From Allorhodopirellula heiligendammensis (GTDB taxonomy: Bacteria; Planctomycetota; Planctomycetia; Pirellulales; Pirellulaceae): a DNA stretch of 64,000 nucleotides. The notes under the pieces were generated by a model that saw nothing but the letters and a program-made list of their open reading frames with translations, had not been told where the DNA came from and did no database searches. A program made the position numbers and the translations under genes. Location: the NCBI RefSeq assembly GCF_007860105.1, contig NZ_SJPU01000002.1, forward strand, positions 1,477,739-1,541,738, written 5' to 3'. This document shows, piece by piece, positions 33,737 through 41,763 of this stretch; the first letter of the stretch is position 1, and each line of letters opens with the position of its first letter.

Positions 33737-34738
33737 ATGGGGAGACTAGTCGCTGCAGCAATCTTTTTAGCACTGCTCTCCCCCTTGTTGGGATGCCGGT
33801 CTGTAGCCCCCGTTCATCTGTGGCAGTCGCCTCAGCTCGGTTCTGTAGGCGGCGAAAAACTCGTCTTGATGGAGATTGCTGGCCCCGTGGACACCGCAGA
33901 GGGGATCCGCGATGCACTCGTGGCACAGACGAGCGCAGATGTGCCTAGCCGCTCAACGTTGGCAGGTGCGCCGATCACGCTACTGTTGCCCGATCAGTTA
34001 CAGCCGCCTTCGAATATTGAGCTAGTTTCGAATGTGGAGCGTGCACCGAGCGATCTGGCGGTTGCGGCAGTCGCCCGACGATCGGGCGTGCGATATTTGC
34101 TTCGCGGGGAAATTATGCATGCTACCGGCAAGCCCTACTCCGACGAACGCTTGAGTGTCGTGTGGCGACTGGTCGGCCTCGACTCCCATACTGGTACGGG
34201 GGCGACGCCAGTTTCCATCGACCAGTCGACGATCGAGCAGCGTTATCCGGATCTGATGGCAGTGCCCGATCCAACTGAGCGGTTGCATCAGGCGATGGCG
34301 CGGCACACCCTGGGTTTGGTGCGTGAATCGGTCGTTCGTCAGAACGTCGACCTGGCATGTTCGTACATCTCGCTAGGGAGTGCCGATGTGCGTCGCGGCA
34401 TCGCCCTAGCGAAACTCGGCAACTGGCCTGCCGCCGAAGAAATCTGGGTAGCCACCCTTGAACGATATCCCTTTCAAACCGCGGCCTGGATTAACTCGGC
34501 GGTTGCCGCGGCTGCCCGTCAGGATTTTGAACAGGCCAAGCAGAGGGTCACTCGCGCGATCCAGCTTTCCATCCTTCTGCCGGTGCACCGCAACCTGGCC
34601 GAAGAGACGCTCGTGTGGTTGGAACTACAACAACGCGACTACGTCAAATCGTTTGATCTACCCGATCCACCCGGCGGTTGGCGAGTGACACATTTGAGCG
34701 ACGAGGATTCCATGCGGAGCGTCCTCGGCCAGCGGTAG
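33737..34738 (+). CDS. Lipoprotein with TPR-like C terminus
   Basis: A 333-residue protein. The ATG at 33737 gives a lipoprotein signal, GRLVAAAIFLALLSPLLGC, lipid-modified at Cys20. A mixed domain (about 30-200; EKLVLMEIAGPVDTAEGI, VRYLLRGEIMHATGKPYSDERLSVVWRLVG) is followed by helix pairs (RRGIALAKLGNWPAAEEIWVATLERYPFQTAAWINSAVAAAARQDFEQAKQRVTRAI) that read like two TPR units. No family was recognised beyond that. It is divergent from the FHA kinase and convergent with rsmH. Confidence 0.75.
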   Translation: MGRLVAAAIFLALLSPLLGCRSVAPVHLWQSPQLGSVGGEKLVLMEIAGPVDTAEGIRDALVAQTSADVPSRSTLAGAPITLLLPDQLQPPSNIELVSNVERAPSDLAVAAVARRSGVRYLLRGEIMHATGKPYSDERLSVVWRLVGLDSHTGTGATPVSIDQSTIEQRYPDLMAVPDPTERLHQAMARHTLGLVRESVVRQNVDLACSYISLGSADVRRGIALAKLGNWPAAEEIWVATLERYPFQTAAWINSAVAAAARQDFEQAKQRVTRAIQLSILLPVHRNLAEETLVWLELQQRDYVKSFDLPDPPGGWRVTHLSDEDSMRSVLGQR

Positions 34739-34820
34739 CAGTTCGGTCAGCCATGGGTATCCCGACCGGCCTCAGGATCGTGGGCGTGCAGGGCGGATGC
34801 GCAGGGCGGTCGGAGTTCTA

Positions 34821-35786
34821 TCATGGGGCAGCGTTCACTATCGAGTCAGGTTTTCGCTCAGCAACGCGTAATTTGGCACTGCGGCTGCGGGGATTGTCTC
34901 GAGTCTCTTGCTCAGTTGGCCGCAGCGGCTTTTTGGTCAGAATGGTCCAACGTTCGTCATCGCGGAACGCATTCTTGACGATCCGGTCCTCGAGTGAGTG
35001 AAAGCTGATCGCGGCCACGCGGCCGCCCGGAGCGATCCAGTCTGCGGCCGACATGAGTGTCCGCTGCAGAATGCCGAGTTCATCATTGACAGCGATTCGC
35101 AGCGCCTGAAACGTCCGGGTCGCCGGATGGATGTCGTGGTTCTTGCCACGTGGCACGCACCGGCGGCAAATCTCGACAAGGTCTCCGACGGTGCGAACGG
35201 GAGACCGATCTTTGGCACGCAAAATAATCATTTTCGCAATTCGACGACTGTATCGCTCTTCGCCAAATTGATAGATCGCGTCGGCGATCTGTCGCTCGCT
35301 GTGATAGGCCAGCCACTCGTAGGCTGGTATATCGGACTCGGGATCAAATCGCAGGTCGAGTTCCGCTTCTTCCAACGTGAAGCTGAACCCTCGAGCACGG
35401 TCGGCGAGTTGGTCGCTCGATAAACCGAGGTCCAGCACAAAACCGTCAGCGTGGGAACGCCCGCAATGCTCGAGCGCTGCAGGCGATTTTTCGTAGCTGC
35501 CCAGAAACAGTTCAATCCGCGGATCGCTGCCTGGGCCGCCGGCAACATCGTCGCGAGCAATGACCGCAGGGTCGCGGTCCATACCGATAATCAGCGGTGA
35601 CAGACCGGAGACACCTCCATGCTCTTGCTGCGAGGAGCATTCTGCTTTCGGCAACACATCGAGAAGCAGATGGGTGTGGCCACCGCCACCATAAGTGCCG
35701 TCGACGATCGTGCGTGGATGGGTCTCGCCAATCCAGTGTACGATTTCGTCCGGCATGACGGAGACGTGCTCGGTAGGATCGCTCAC
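34821..35786 (-). CDS. rsmH: 16S rRNA (cytosine-1402 N4)-methyltransferase
   Basis: A 321-residue SAM-dependent methyltransferase acting on the decoding centre of 16S rRNA. It shows HVSVMPDEIVHWI at the N terminus, VDGTYGGGGHTHLLL (SAM loop), GMDRDPAVIA, DGFVLDLGLSSDQLADRARGFSF, and GGRVAAISFHSLEDRIVKNAFRD near the end, with NPRSRSAKLRVAER at the C terminus. In most bacteria rsmH heads the division/wall cluster after mraZ; here it has no such neighbours. Its ATG overlaps the stop of the TIM-barrel gene by four bases (ATGA). Confidence 0.95.
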   Translation of the reverse strand: MSDPTEHVSVMPDEIVHWIGETHPRTIVDGTYGGGGHTHLLLDVLPKAECSSQQEHGGVSGLSPLIIGMDRDPAVIARDDVAGGPGSDPRIELFLGSYEKSPAALEHCGRSHADGFVLDLGLSSDQLADRARGFSFTLEEAELDLRFDPESDIPAYEWLAYHSERQIADAIYQFGEERYSRRIAKMIILRAKDRSPVRTVGDLVEICRRCVPRGKNHDIHPATRTFQALRIAVNDELGILQRTLMSAADWIAPGGRVAAISFHSLEDRIVKNAFRDDERWTILTKKPLRPTEQETRDNPRSRSAKLRVAERKPDSIVNAAP

Positions 35787-36751
35787 GCGGGTTGCTTTAC
35801 CTCGGCGGAGACTTCTGCGAATGTTTTGCTGCAGTGGAGAGCCGTTTCCATTTGGCCGGCGATTTTGGCGAGTTTTTGCTCGTCACCCCCGCCCACTTCC
35901 GCAGCGAGCCAACCTTGGAATCCGATTTTCACGAGTGCCTGACGGACTGAATCCCAGTCAATGTCTCCCTCGGTGATGTCGGTAAAGCTGCCTGTGGCAC
36001 GTGAAAAACCCTTGATATCCAGTTTTTGAATATGGCTACCAAGTGTCTCGACCCACTCGGCAACATCGCCATACTTCCAGTGATTGCCTAAATCGAATTG
36101 AACACCAACTGTGTCGGTGCCGAAGGAGGCGATGAAATCGGCCAGCGGCTGAGCGGACTGGTTCTCGTCGCCACCATGGTCGTAAAGAAAGTGATTCCAG
36201 ACGTTCTCGATGACGATATGAACGCCGAGTTTATCTGCCAGCGGGATGGCCTTGGAGATGGCGTCAAACGCACGTGAACGAACCTCTTCAGCGGTTCCAT
36301 CCTTCCCATGACCGGGAACCAGCAGCATCGTTTTCGCCCCCAGTGCAGCGGTTTGTTCTAAGGACTGATGCAGCAGTTCTTGTGCTTTCTCACGTGTTTG
36401 GGGATCGGGGTTCGTATGGGTTACCGACCAGTGGTAGCCGCCCACTGTGCCGTCAATGATCAAGCCTGTCTTTTCAGCGGCGGCGCGAAGTGCAGCCACA
36501 TCCAGATTGCCCGTATTGGGTTCGACGCCCACAAACCCAGCATCCAGAGCGGCCTGGAACCGCTCTTCCCAGGATCCTTTGACGCCGATCATCCCGGCTT
36601 TGAGCGTCTTCTTCAGCCAGGGAGTCGAGCTACTCGTATTGGAGCTTTCGTCTGCCTCAGCGCGAGGGCCGCTCAGACATGCACCGGCCGCCATCGACGC
36701 AAACGCTAAGAAACCGCGGCGGGAATTCGTGAAGTCTGACGGAGCATGCAT
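35783..36751 (-). CDS. Tat-exported sugar phosphate isomerase/epimerase family protein
   Basis: A 322-residue TIM-barrel of the AP-endonuclease-2 superfamily. The N terminus carries a twin-arginine signal (NSRRGFLAFASMAAGACLSG). Barrel features include FQAALDAGFVGVEPNTG, AAEKTGLIIDGTVGGYHW, ALGAKTMLLVPGHG, LGVHIVIENVWNHFLYD, and VGVQFDLGNHWKYGD, GDIDWDSVRQALVKIGFQGWLAAEV, which hold the metal-binding Glu, Asp and His residues. Planctomycetes have many such Tat-exported isomerases in sugar breakdown. The substrate is unknown. It leads an operon with rsmH, an unusual partner. Confidence 0.88.
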   Translation of the reverse strand: MHAPSDFTNSRRGFLAFASMAAGACLSGPRAEADESSNTSSSTPWLKKTLKAGMIGVKGSWEERFQAALDAGFVGVEPNTGNLDVAALRAAAEKTGLIIDGTVGGYHWSVTHTNPDPQTREKAQELLHQSLEQTAALGAKTMLLVPGHGKDGTAEEVRSRAFDAISKAIPLADKLGVHIVIENVWNHFLYDHGGDENQSAQPLADFIASFGTDTVGVQFDLGNHWKYGDVAEWVETLGSHIQKLDIKGFSRATGSFTDITEGDIDWDSVRQALVKIGFQGWLAAEVGGGDEQKLAKIAGQMETALHCSKTFAEVSAEVKQPA

Positions 36752-36837
36752 CGTTAAAACCTAGGTGTGAAATATGAATTGCGATCCAGAGCACGTCATT
36801 GTAGCAACGCGTCTCCAACATGCACCCACCGACATGG

Positions 36838-37290
36838 CTATTGAATCAATGCATCGGGGACGCGTTGCAAACGACCGTCGCGGTCAATCACGGCGAGCGT
36901 GACGGTGGCTTGGACCAGCAGCGTGTTGTCGCGATGGATTTCGTACTCGTGAACGATTTTGGCAGCCGTCACGTCCACGATTCGAGTGGTCAACTGAATC
37001 TCGTCGTCGTATCGTGCCGGTAGCTTGTAGCGGCAGTCCACGCGTGCGACCACCACATACCATCCCGCCGCTTCGATGTCGCGATACCGGCCGCCAGAGG
37101 AGCGGAAGAATTCCGTACGACCGATTTCGAAATAGGTCAGGTAATTCGAATGATGAACAAACCCACCGGGGTCACATTCGTCGTATCGAACTCGTAGAGT
37201 GATTGTTTGTTGTTTCACGTCGAGGCGGGCGATGTTGACGACGGCGGGTAATTGGACCAAGACACTCGGTTCGCAGCATAACGCTGCCAC
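36838..37290 (-). CDS. Acyl-CoA thioesterase, 4HBT/YbgC type
   Basis: A 150-residue hotdog-fold enzyme. The diagnostic block RVRYDECDPGGFVHHSNYLTYFEIGRTEFFRS (about 33-64) matches the 4-hydroxybenzoyl-CoA/YbgC family, followed by YVVVARVDCRYKLPARYDDEIQLTTRI. It hydrolyses acyl-CoA thioesters in the cytoplasm. The ATG at 37290 adds about 20 residues before the usual family start; a GTG at 37239 would give the normal length. It is monocistronic, with a short tandem repeat just upstream. Confidence 0.85.
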   Translation of the reverse strand: MAALCCEPSVLVQLPAVVNIARLDVKQQTITLRVRYDECDPGGFVHHSNYLTYFEIGRTEFFRSSGGRYRDIEAAGWYVVVARVDCRYKLPARYDDEIQLTTRIVDVTAAKIVHEYEIHRDNTLLVQATVTLAVIDRDGRLQRVPDALIQ

Positions 37291-37326
37291 CGTCGCAGGA
37301 CGGTGGCTATCGGCGACTCGATGCGT

Positions 37327-37403
37327 TTTACGATATCTCGGTGCAATTTACGATACCGCTGTCAATTTACGATATCGCTATCAATTTACGATATCGCTGT
37401 CGA
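37327..37403. repeat. Four tandem 19-20 base units containing TTTACGATATC
   Basis: The units are at 37327-37346, 37347-37365, 37366-37384 and 37385-37403, each starting TTTACGATA and differing at one to three positions. The core GATATC is self-complementary. The array lies between the thioesterase start (37290) and the 3' end of the next gene (37432), so it may be in the thioesterase promoter. Confidence 0.9.
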
Positions 37404-37431
37404 GCGGATTCAGCGTGAGGAAATTGTTGCC

Positions 37432-37935
37432 TCAGCCGGTGTACCACTTCCCACCTTGCTGTTCGACCAGGTTCTTCAAGGCGGTCAATTCGGGCTCACG
37501 TTGTTGGATGAGTAACCAGCTCACCTTGCCATCCACGCCGGATTCAAACGCGCGCTGTTTGATGGTTTGGACGCAATCGAACGACGGCGAGTCAGCAAAA
37601 GATTGGTGCTCGGGGACGGCGAGAACCAAATTGTGATGTTCCCGGAAGACAGGGTCATTCAAAAAAAGATCGCTCGTCTCGTGAATCCGGTCAACATCGA
37701 CCGTTTCGCAGTCGATGGCAATGATACAGCGATCGGGATGATCGAGGGTGCGAAAAAGTCGGCGCCGCATGTGAGCGGTTTCCTCCTCCACCGTCTCTGA
37801 CATCGCACCTTGCGCCGACCGCACGAGTTCGGAAGCTTTGTTAATCACCTTGTCAATTGCGTTGGCAGCATCCGATGCTGCTAGCGACCCTAATAGTGCT
37901 CCTGAATCCGATGCCGCGATAGCCGGTATACTCAT
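37432..37935 (-). CDS. Hypothetical protein, 167 residues
   Basis: No family recognised. From the ATG at 37935 it begins MSIPAIAASDSGALLGSLA; AGGAG about 11 bases upstream supports this start over 37983. The first half is helical (NAIDKVINKASELVRSAQGAMSETVEEETAHMRRRLFRTLDH); the second alternates strands and helices (CIIAIDCETVDVDRI, HNLVLAVPEHQSF, KVSWLLIQQREPELTALKNLVEQQGGKW). It is soluble and acidic with no signal. Its neighbours give no functional hint. Confidence 0.65.
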   Translation of the reverse strand: MSIPAIAASDSGALLGSLAASDAANAIDKVINKASELVRSAQGAMSETVEEETAHMRRRLFRTLDHPDRCIIAIDCETVDVDRIHETSDLFLNDPVFREHHNLVLAVPEHQSFADSPSFDCVQTIKQRAFESGVDGKVSWLLIQQREPELTALKNLVEQQGGKWYTG

Positions 37936-38163
37936 CTGAGAATCTCCTGCGAGGAAAAAAATGGGATGCAAGTCCCGCTCCACTCATTTGGCACGACAAT
38001 TGTAGCAAAGTTTGTGCCGAAAACGGTAATTGCCGTCACGATTACTTAGCCGCCTCTACTCTCGCCCTACGGTGACACAATCGCTTCTAACGAATTCCAG
38101 CTCCCCGGTGACGCTGATGCCGCAATTAAACTTGCTGAACAATTAATCACTGATGCCCAGGGA

Positions 38164-41100
38164 TTGCAGACGCCCCAGGAACGTCGCCAGCAGGCCGAAT
38201 TGACTCGGATGATCGGTCACGACGCTGATAAGGCAACTTTGGTGGAGATGACGGATCAAGCCTTTCGGACCAATGCACCTGCGCGTGTCGCCGACCAGCT
38301 GACCTTCTTGCTTGATATTCAAGGGATCCCGCGGTTTTTCAATCCGGTTGAGCAGGCGATGCTGCGAGGATTCCAGTCCTTTGGCGAATATCTGCCCGGG
38401 GTCGCGGTGCCGCTGGTCAAGGAAAAGATGCGGCAGGAAACGGCCAACGTGATCCTGCCCGCTGAACCTGAGTTGCTGGTGAAGCACTTACAGAAGCGTC
38501 AGCAGACTGGCGTGTCGATGAATGTCAACCTGCTAGGTGAAGCCTTGTTGGGCGAGGACGACGCTCGGGCACGCTTGCAAAACTACGTGCAGCTGCTGCG
38601 ATTGCCCGATGTGCATTGCCTAAGCGTCAAACTAACGACGCTGTGCAGTCAAGTTTCAGCACTCGCTTACGAGCACACGATTGATGTCGTTGCTGATCGG
38701 CTCGACTCGCTGTACCGCAATGCCAATCATCACTCCCCACCCAAGTTCGTTTACCTGGATATGGAGGAGTACAAGGATCTCTATCTCACCGCAGATGTGC
38801 TTAAGCGGACGCTCGACCGCCGAGGTCTCGAGCAGACCGCTGCAGGCATCGCCCTGCAGGCCTATGTTCCGGACTCGTTTGGGGTGATGGAAGATTTGAT
38901 CGCATGGTCGAAACAGCGCGTCGAGAATGGGGGGAACGCCTTGACGATCCGGCTCGTCAAAGGGGCGAACTGGGAAATGGAACGCGTCCACGCGAGCACG
39001 TCGGGATGGCCGATGGCGCCGTACGAAACCAAGGTCGATACCGACGCCAACTTTAAAAAGATGCTGCGGGCCCTCTTGAACGCGGCTGCCGCAGGCCATG
39101 CACGCGTGGGCGTGGCGTCGCATAATTTATTTGACGTCGCTCTGGCGATGAATTGGACCGACGCGCTGGGCTGTGGATCGCACGTTCAATTCGAAATGCT
39201 TGAGGGTATGGCCAACCATCAGCGTCGTGCCATCACGGCCCGCGACGTTCCGATGTTGCTCTACGCGCCGGCCTGTCGGCGCACTGAGTTTCTGAATGCT
39301 ATTTGCTATCTGATTCGTCGATTGGACGAGAACACGGGACCGGAAAACTTCTTGCGACACTCTTACGCGCTGCAACCCGGTTCAGAGACATTCCAGCGGC
39401 TTGCTGCTGGATTTACCAAGTCGTTGGAGATCATCGATAGCGTCTCGACAGTGCCACGAAATCCGCAAGATCGCACTCAAGCTCCCGAGCAACCACCGGC
39501 GGCCGCGCACTGGACGCAGTTCGTCAACGAACCCGACACCGATTGGTCGAGCCCGGTCAATTCGCGGTGGATTGCCGAGTTGCTCAAGGATTGGAAAAAA
39601 CGATGCAATAAGCGAGCCGTTGAAATTCAGCCGGTGCTCGCAGGTGAGACGACATCCGGCAATGACGAGACGCTGCCGATCATGAAATCCTACGATGTGT
39701 CTCGGCCGGAAAAAGTGGTTTGCCGAATCCAGCCGACCGCGCTTGAGCCGCTCATGAAATCAATCAAGCACGTCGTCGACTGGCGTGGCTGGGCGGACAC
39801 ACCGCTGGAGCAGCGGCACGAGATCCTCCGTGGCGTGGCGCAAAAGCTCAGAGAGCGGCGCGGTGATCTGATTGGATCGATGGTTGCCGATGCCGGCAAA
39901 ACGGTCGCTCAGGCTGACCCCGAGGTGAGCGAAGCAATTGATTTTTGCGAGTTTTATCCTCTCACGATGCGTGATTGGGCCAATCGACCCGAAATCGAAG
40001 TGCAGGAGCGCGGCGTGGTGGCGGTGATTACACCGTGGAATTTCCCTATGGCGATCGCGTGTGGCGGCGTCGCTGCGGCACTGGCGGCAGGTAACTGCGT
40101 CGTGCTCAAACCGTGTAACGAAACCATGTTGCCCGCATGGCTGGTCTGTCAAGCGTTTTGGGACGCTGGCGTGCCTGTCGAAGCGTTGCAGTTTGCTCCC
40201 TGTGCCGACGAAGTCGCTGAGCAGGCCTTGGTAGTCAATCCGGATATCGATACCGTGATCCTCACCGGTGGGACCGCAACGGCCAAACGCATGCTCACGG
40301 TCCGGCCAGACTTGCATCTTCTAGCAGAAACAGGAGGCAAGAACGCAACGATCGTGACGGCCTTGGCGGACCGCGATCTGGCAATCAAACATGCGCTCCA
40401 ATCTGCCTTCGGCCACAGTGGGCAAAAGTGCAGCGCCACCTCGCTGTTACTGTTAGAGAATGAACTCTTTGACGACGAAACGTTTCAGAAGATTCTTGCC
40501 GACGCGGTGCGCAGCTTGCATGCGGGATCGGCATGGGATCTCCACACCGCTGTCACGCCACTGGTCTCGCCACCCAACGACGAGCTGACTCGTGGGATGC
40601 GAGAGGTCGACGATGACGAGTATTGGTTGGTCATGCCCGAGCACGTTGACGGCAATCCGACACTGTATCGACCAGGGGTGAAATGGAACGTCAAACCAGG
40701 CAGTTTCTCGCACACCACCGAACTGTTTGGTCCCGTGCTGAGCGTGATGCGATTTGGCAGACTCGAAGAAGCGATCGAAATCGTACGTTCCACCGGTTAC
40801 GGATTGACTAGCGGATTGGAGTCACTCGATGATCGTGAAATCGAAATGTGGCGAGAATCCATCCCCGCGGGCAACTTGTATATCAATCGTCCCACGACTG
40901 GCGCGATCGTGCTTCGACAACCCTTCGGAGGCGTGGGGCTGAGTGCCTACGGACCGGGGCTCAAAGCAGGTGGTCCGCACTACGTGCTTGCCCTTTCCCG
41001 GATTAGCAATGGGCAACCACTCGCAGCGCCGAAGTCATCCGGGGCTAAGGACGCCCAGGTGGAGGAGCATCCACACCTAGATCGTTTGTTGGACTGGCTG

Positions 41101-41763
41101 GAAAACAGCCCGCACGCGAAGAGTCTCAGCGACGCTCAGAAATCACAAGTCCGGGCTACCGCTGCCAGCGGTCGCAGGGCCATGCACAGTGATTTCGGCA
41201 AGGAACATGATACTTTTCATCTCGTCGGCCAAGATAACATCCGCCGCTATCGCCCCGCGCCAGAGCTGACGATTCGGGTAGGTCAGAACGATCCTCAGTC
41301 CAATCATCCCATCTGCGATGATGCATTGATCGCGGTGACGTCTGCGACGGCTGTCTCGGTCCAGTTCACACTGTCGATTGATCCTCAGAGTCCTGAGCCA
41401 GAGCGTGAGTTGCTCGAGTCGCTTGCTGACTGGCTGCCCGGTTTGATCTCGCCACTGGAAGAAAGCGACGAGCAGCTCGTCGACCGCATCAATCATGGAC
41501 TTGTTAGCCGTCTGCGATGCGTGCGCCCGCTACCGGTCGGTCCGATTCGTAAGGTCTGCGCAGAACGCTTCGTGACGATTGTTGATGAGCCGGTGCTGCA
41601 CGATGCACGCATTGAATCGCTGCGATATCTCAATGAGCAATCCATCAGCCACGACTATCACCGCTACGGCAACCTCGGCCGCCGCGCCGCAGAGCACGCC
41701 AGGAAAGTCACAGAGAATGGAAGTAGCGAAGCGGTGGCGTCCGTCGGCACGCAATCACGGTGA
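38164..41763 (+). CDS. putA: Bifunctional proline dehydrogenase / P5C dehydrogenase (5' end unresolved)
   Basis: At least 1199 residues; oxidises proline to glutamate in two steps. Numbered from the TTG at 38164, the FAD-dependent proline dehydrogenase barrel covers about 30-440 (RLVKGANWEMER near 262; YAPACRRTEFLNAICYLIRRLDENTG). The aldehyde dehydrogenase domain covers about 510-990 (VITPWNFPMAIACGG near 620, LAETGGKNA, GHSGQKCSAT with the catalytic Cys near 756), then a C-terminal tail of about 200 residues. The first ORF codon is TTG and is probably internal: the frame stays open back to 38050 and encodes a conserved-looking helix (AIKLAEQLITDAQGLQ) with no ATG or GTG. See the finding on a possible one-base loss in a C run. 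No DNA-binding domain was seen, so it is not a PutA autoregulator. Confidence 0.93.
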   Translation: MQTPQERRQQAELTRMIGHDADKATLVEMTDQAFRTNAPARVADQLTFLLDIQGIPRFFNPVEQAMLRGFQSFGEYLPGVAVPLVKEKMRQETANVILPAEPELLVKHLQKRQQTGVSMNVNLLGEALLGEDDARARLQNYVQLLRLPDVHCLSVKLTTLCSQVSALAYEHTIDVVADRLDSLYRNANHHSPPKFVYLDMEEYKDLYLTADVLKRTLDRRGLEQTAAGIALQAYVPDSFGVMEDLIAWSKQRVENGGNALTIRLVKGANWEMERVHASTSGWPMAPYETKVDTDANFKKMLRALLNAAAAGHARVGVASHNLFDVALAMNWTDALGCGSHVQFEMLEGMANHQRRAITARDVPMLLYAPACRRTEFLNAICYLIRRLDENTGPENFLRHSYALQPGSETFQRLAAGFTKSLEIIDSVSTVPRNPQDRTQAPEQPPAAAHWTQFVNEPDTDWSSPVNSRWIAELLKDWKKRCNKRAVEIQPVLAGETTSGNDETLPIMKSYDVSRPEKVVCRIQPTALEPLMKSIKHVVDWRGWADTPLEQRHEILRGVAQKLRERRGDLIGSMVADAGKTVAQADPEVSEAIDFCEFYPLTMRDWANRPEIEVQERGVVAVITPWNFPMAIACGGVAAALAAGNCVVLKPCNETMLPAWLVCQAFWDAGVPVEALQFAPCADEVAEQALVVNPDIDTVILTGGTATAKRMLTVRPDLHLLAETGGKNATIVTALADRDLAIKHALQSAFGHSGQKCSATSLLLLENELFDDETFQKILADAVRSLHAGSAWDLHTAVTPLVSPPNDELTRGMREVDDDEYWLVMPEHVDGNPTLYRPGVKWNVKPGSFSHTTELFGPVLSVMRFGRLEEAIEIVRSTGYGLTSGLESLDDREIEMWRESIPAGNLYINRPTTGAIVLRQPFGGVGLSAYGPGLKAGGPHYVLALSRISNGQPLAAPKSSGAKDAQVEEHPHLDRLLDWLENSPHAKSLSDAQKSQVRATAASGRRAMHSDFGKEHDTFHLVGQDNIRRYRPAPELTIRVGQNDPQSNHPICDDALIAVTSATAVSVQFTLSIDPQSPEPERELLESLADWLPGLISPLEESDEQLVDRINHGLVSRLRCVRPLPVGPIRKVCAERFVTIVDEPVLHDARIESLRYLNEQSISHDYHRYGNLGRRAAEHARKVTENGSSEAVASVGTQSR

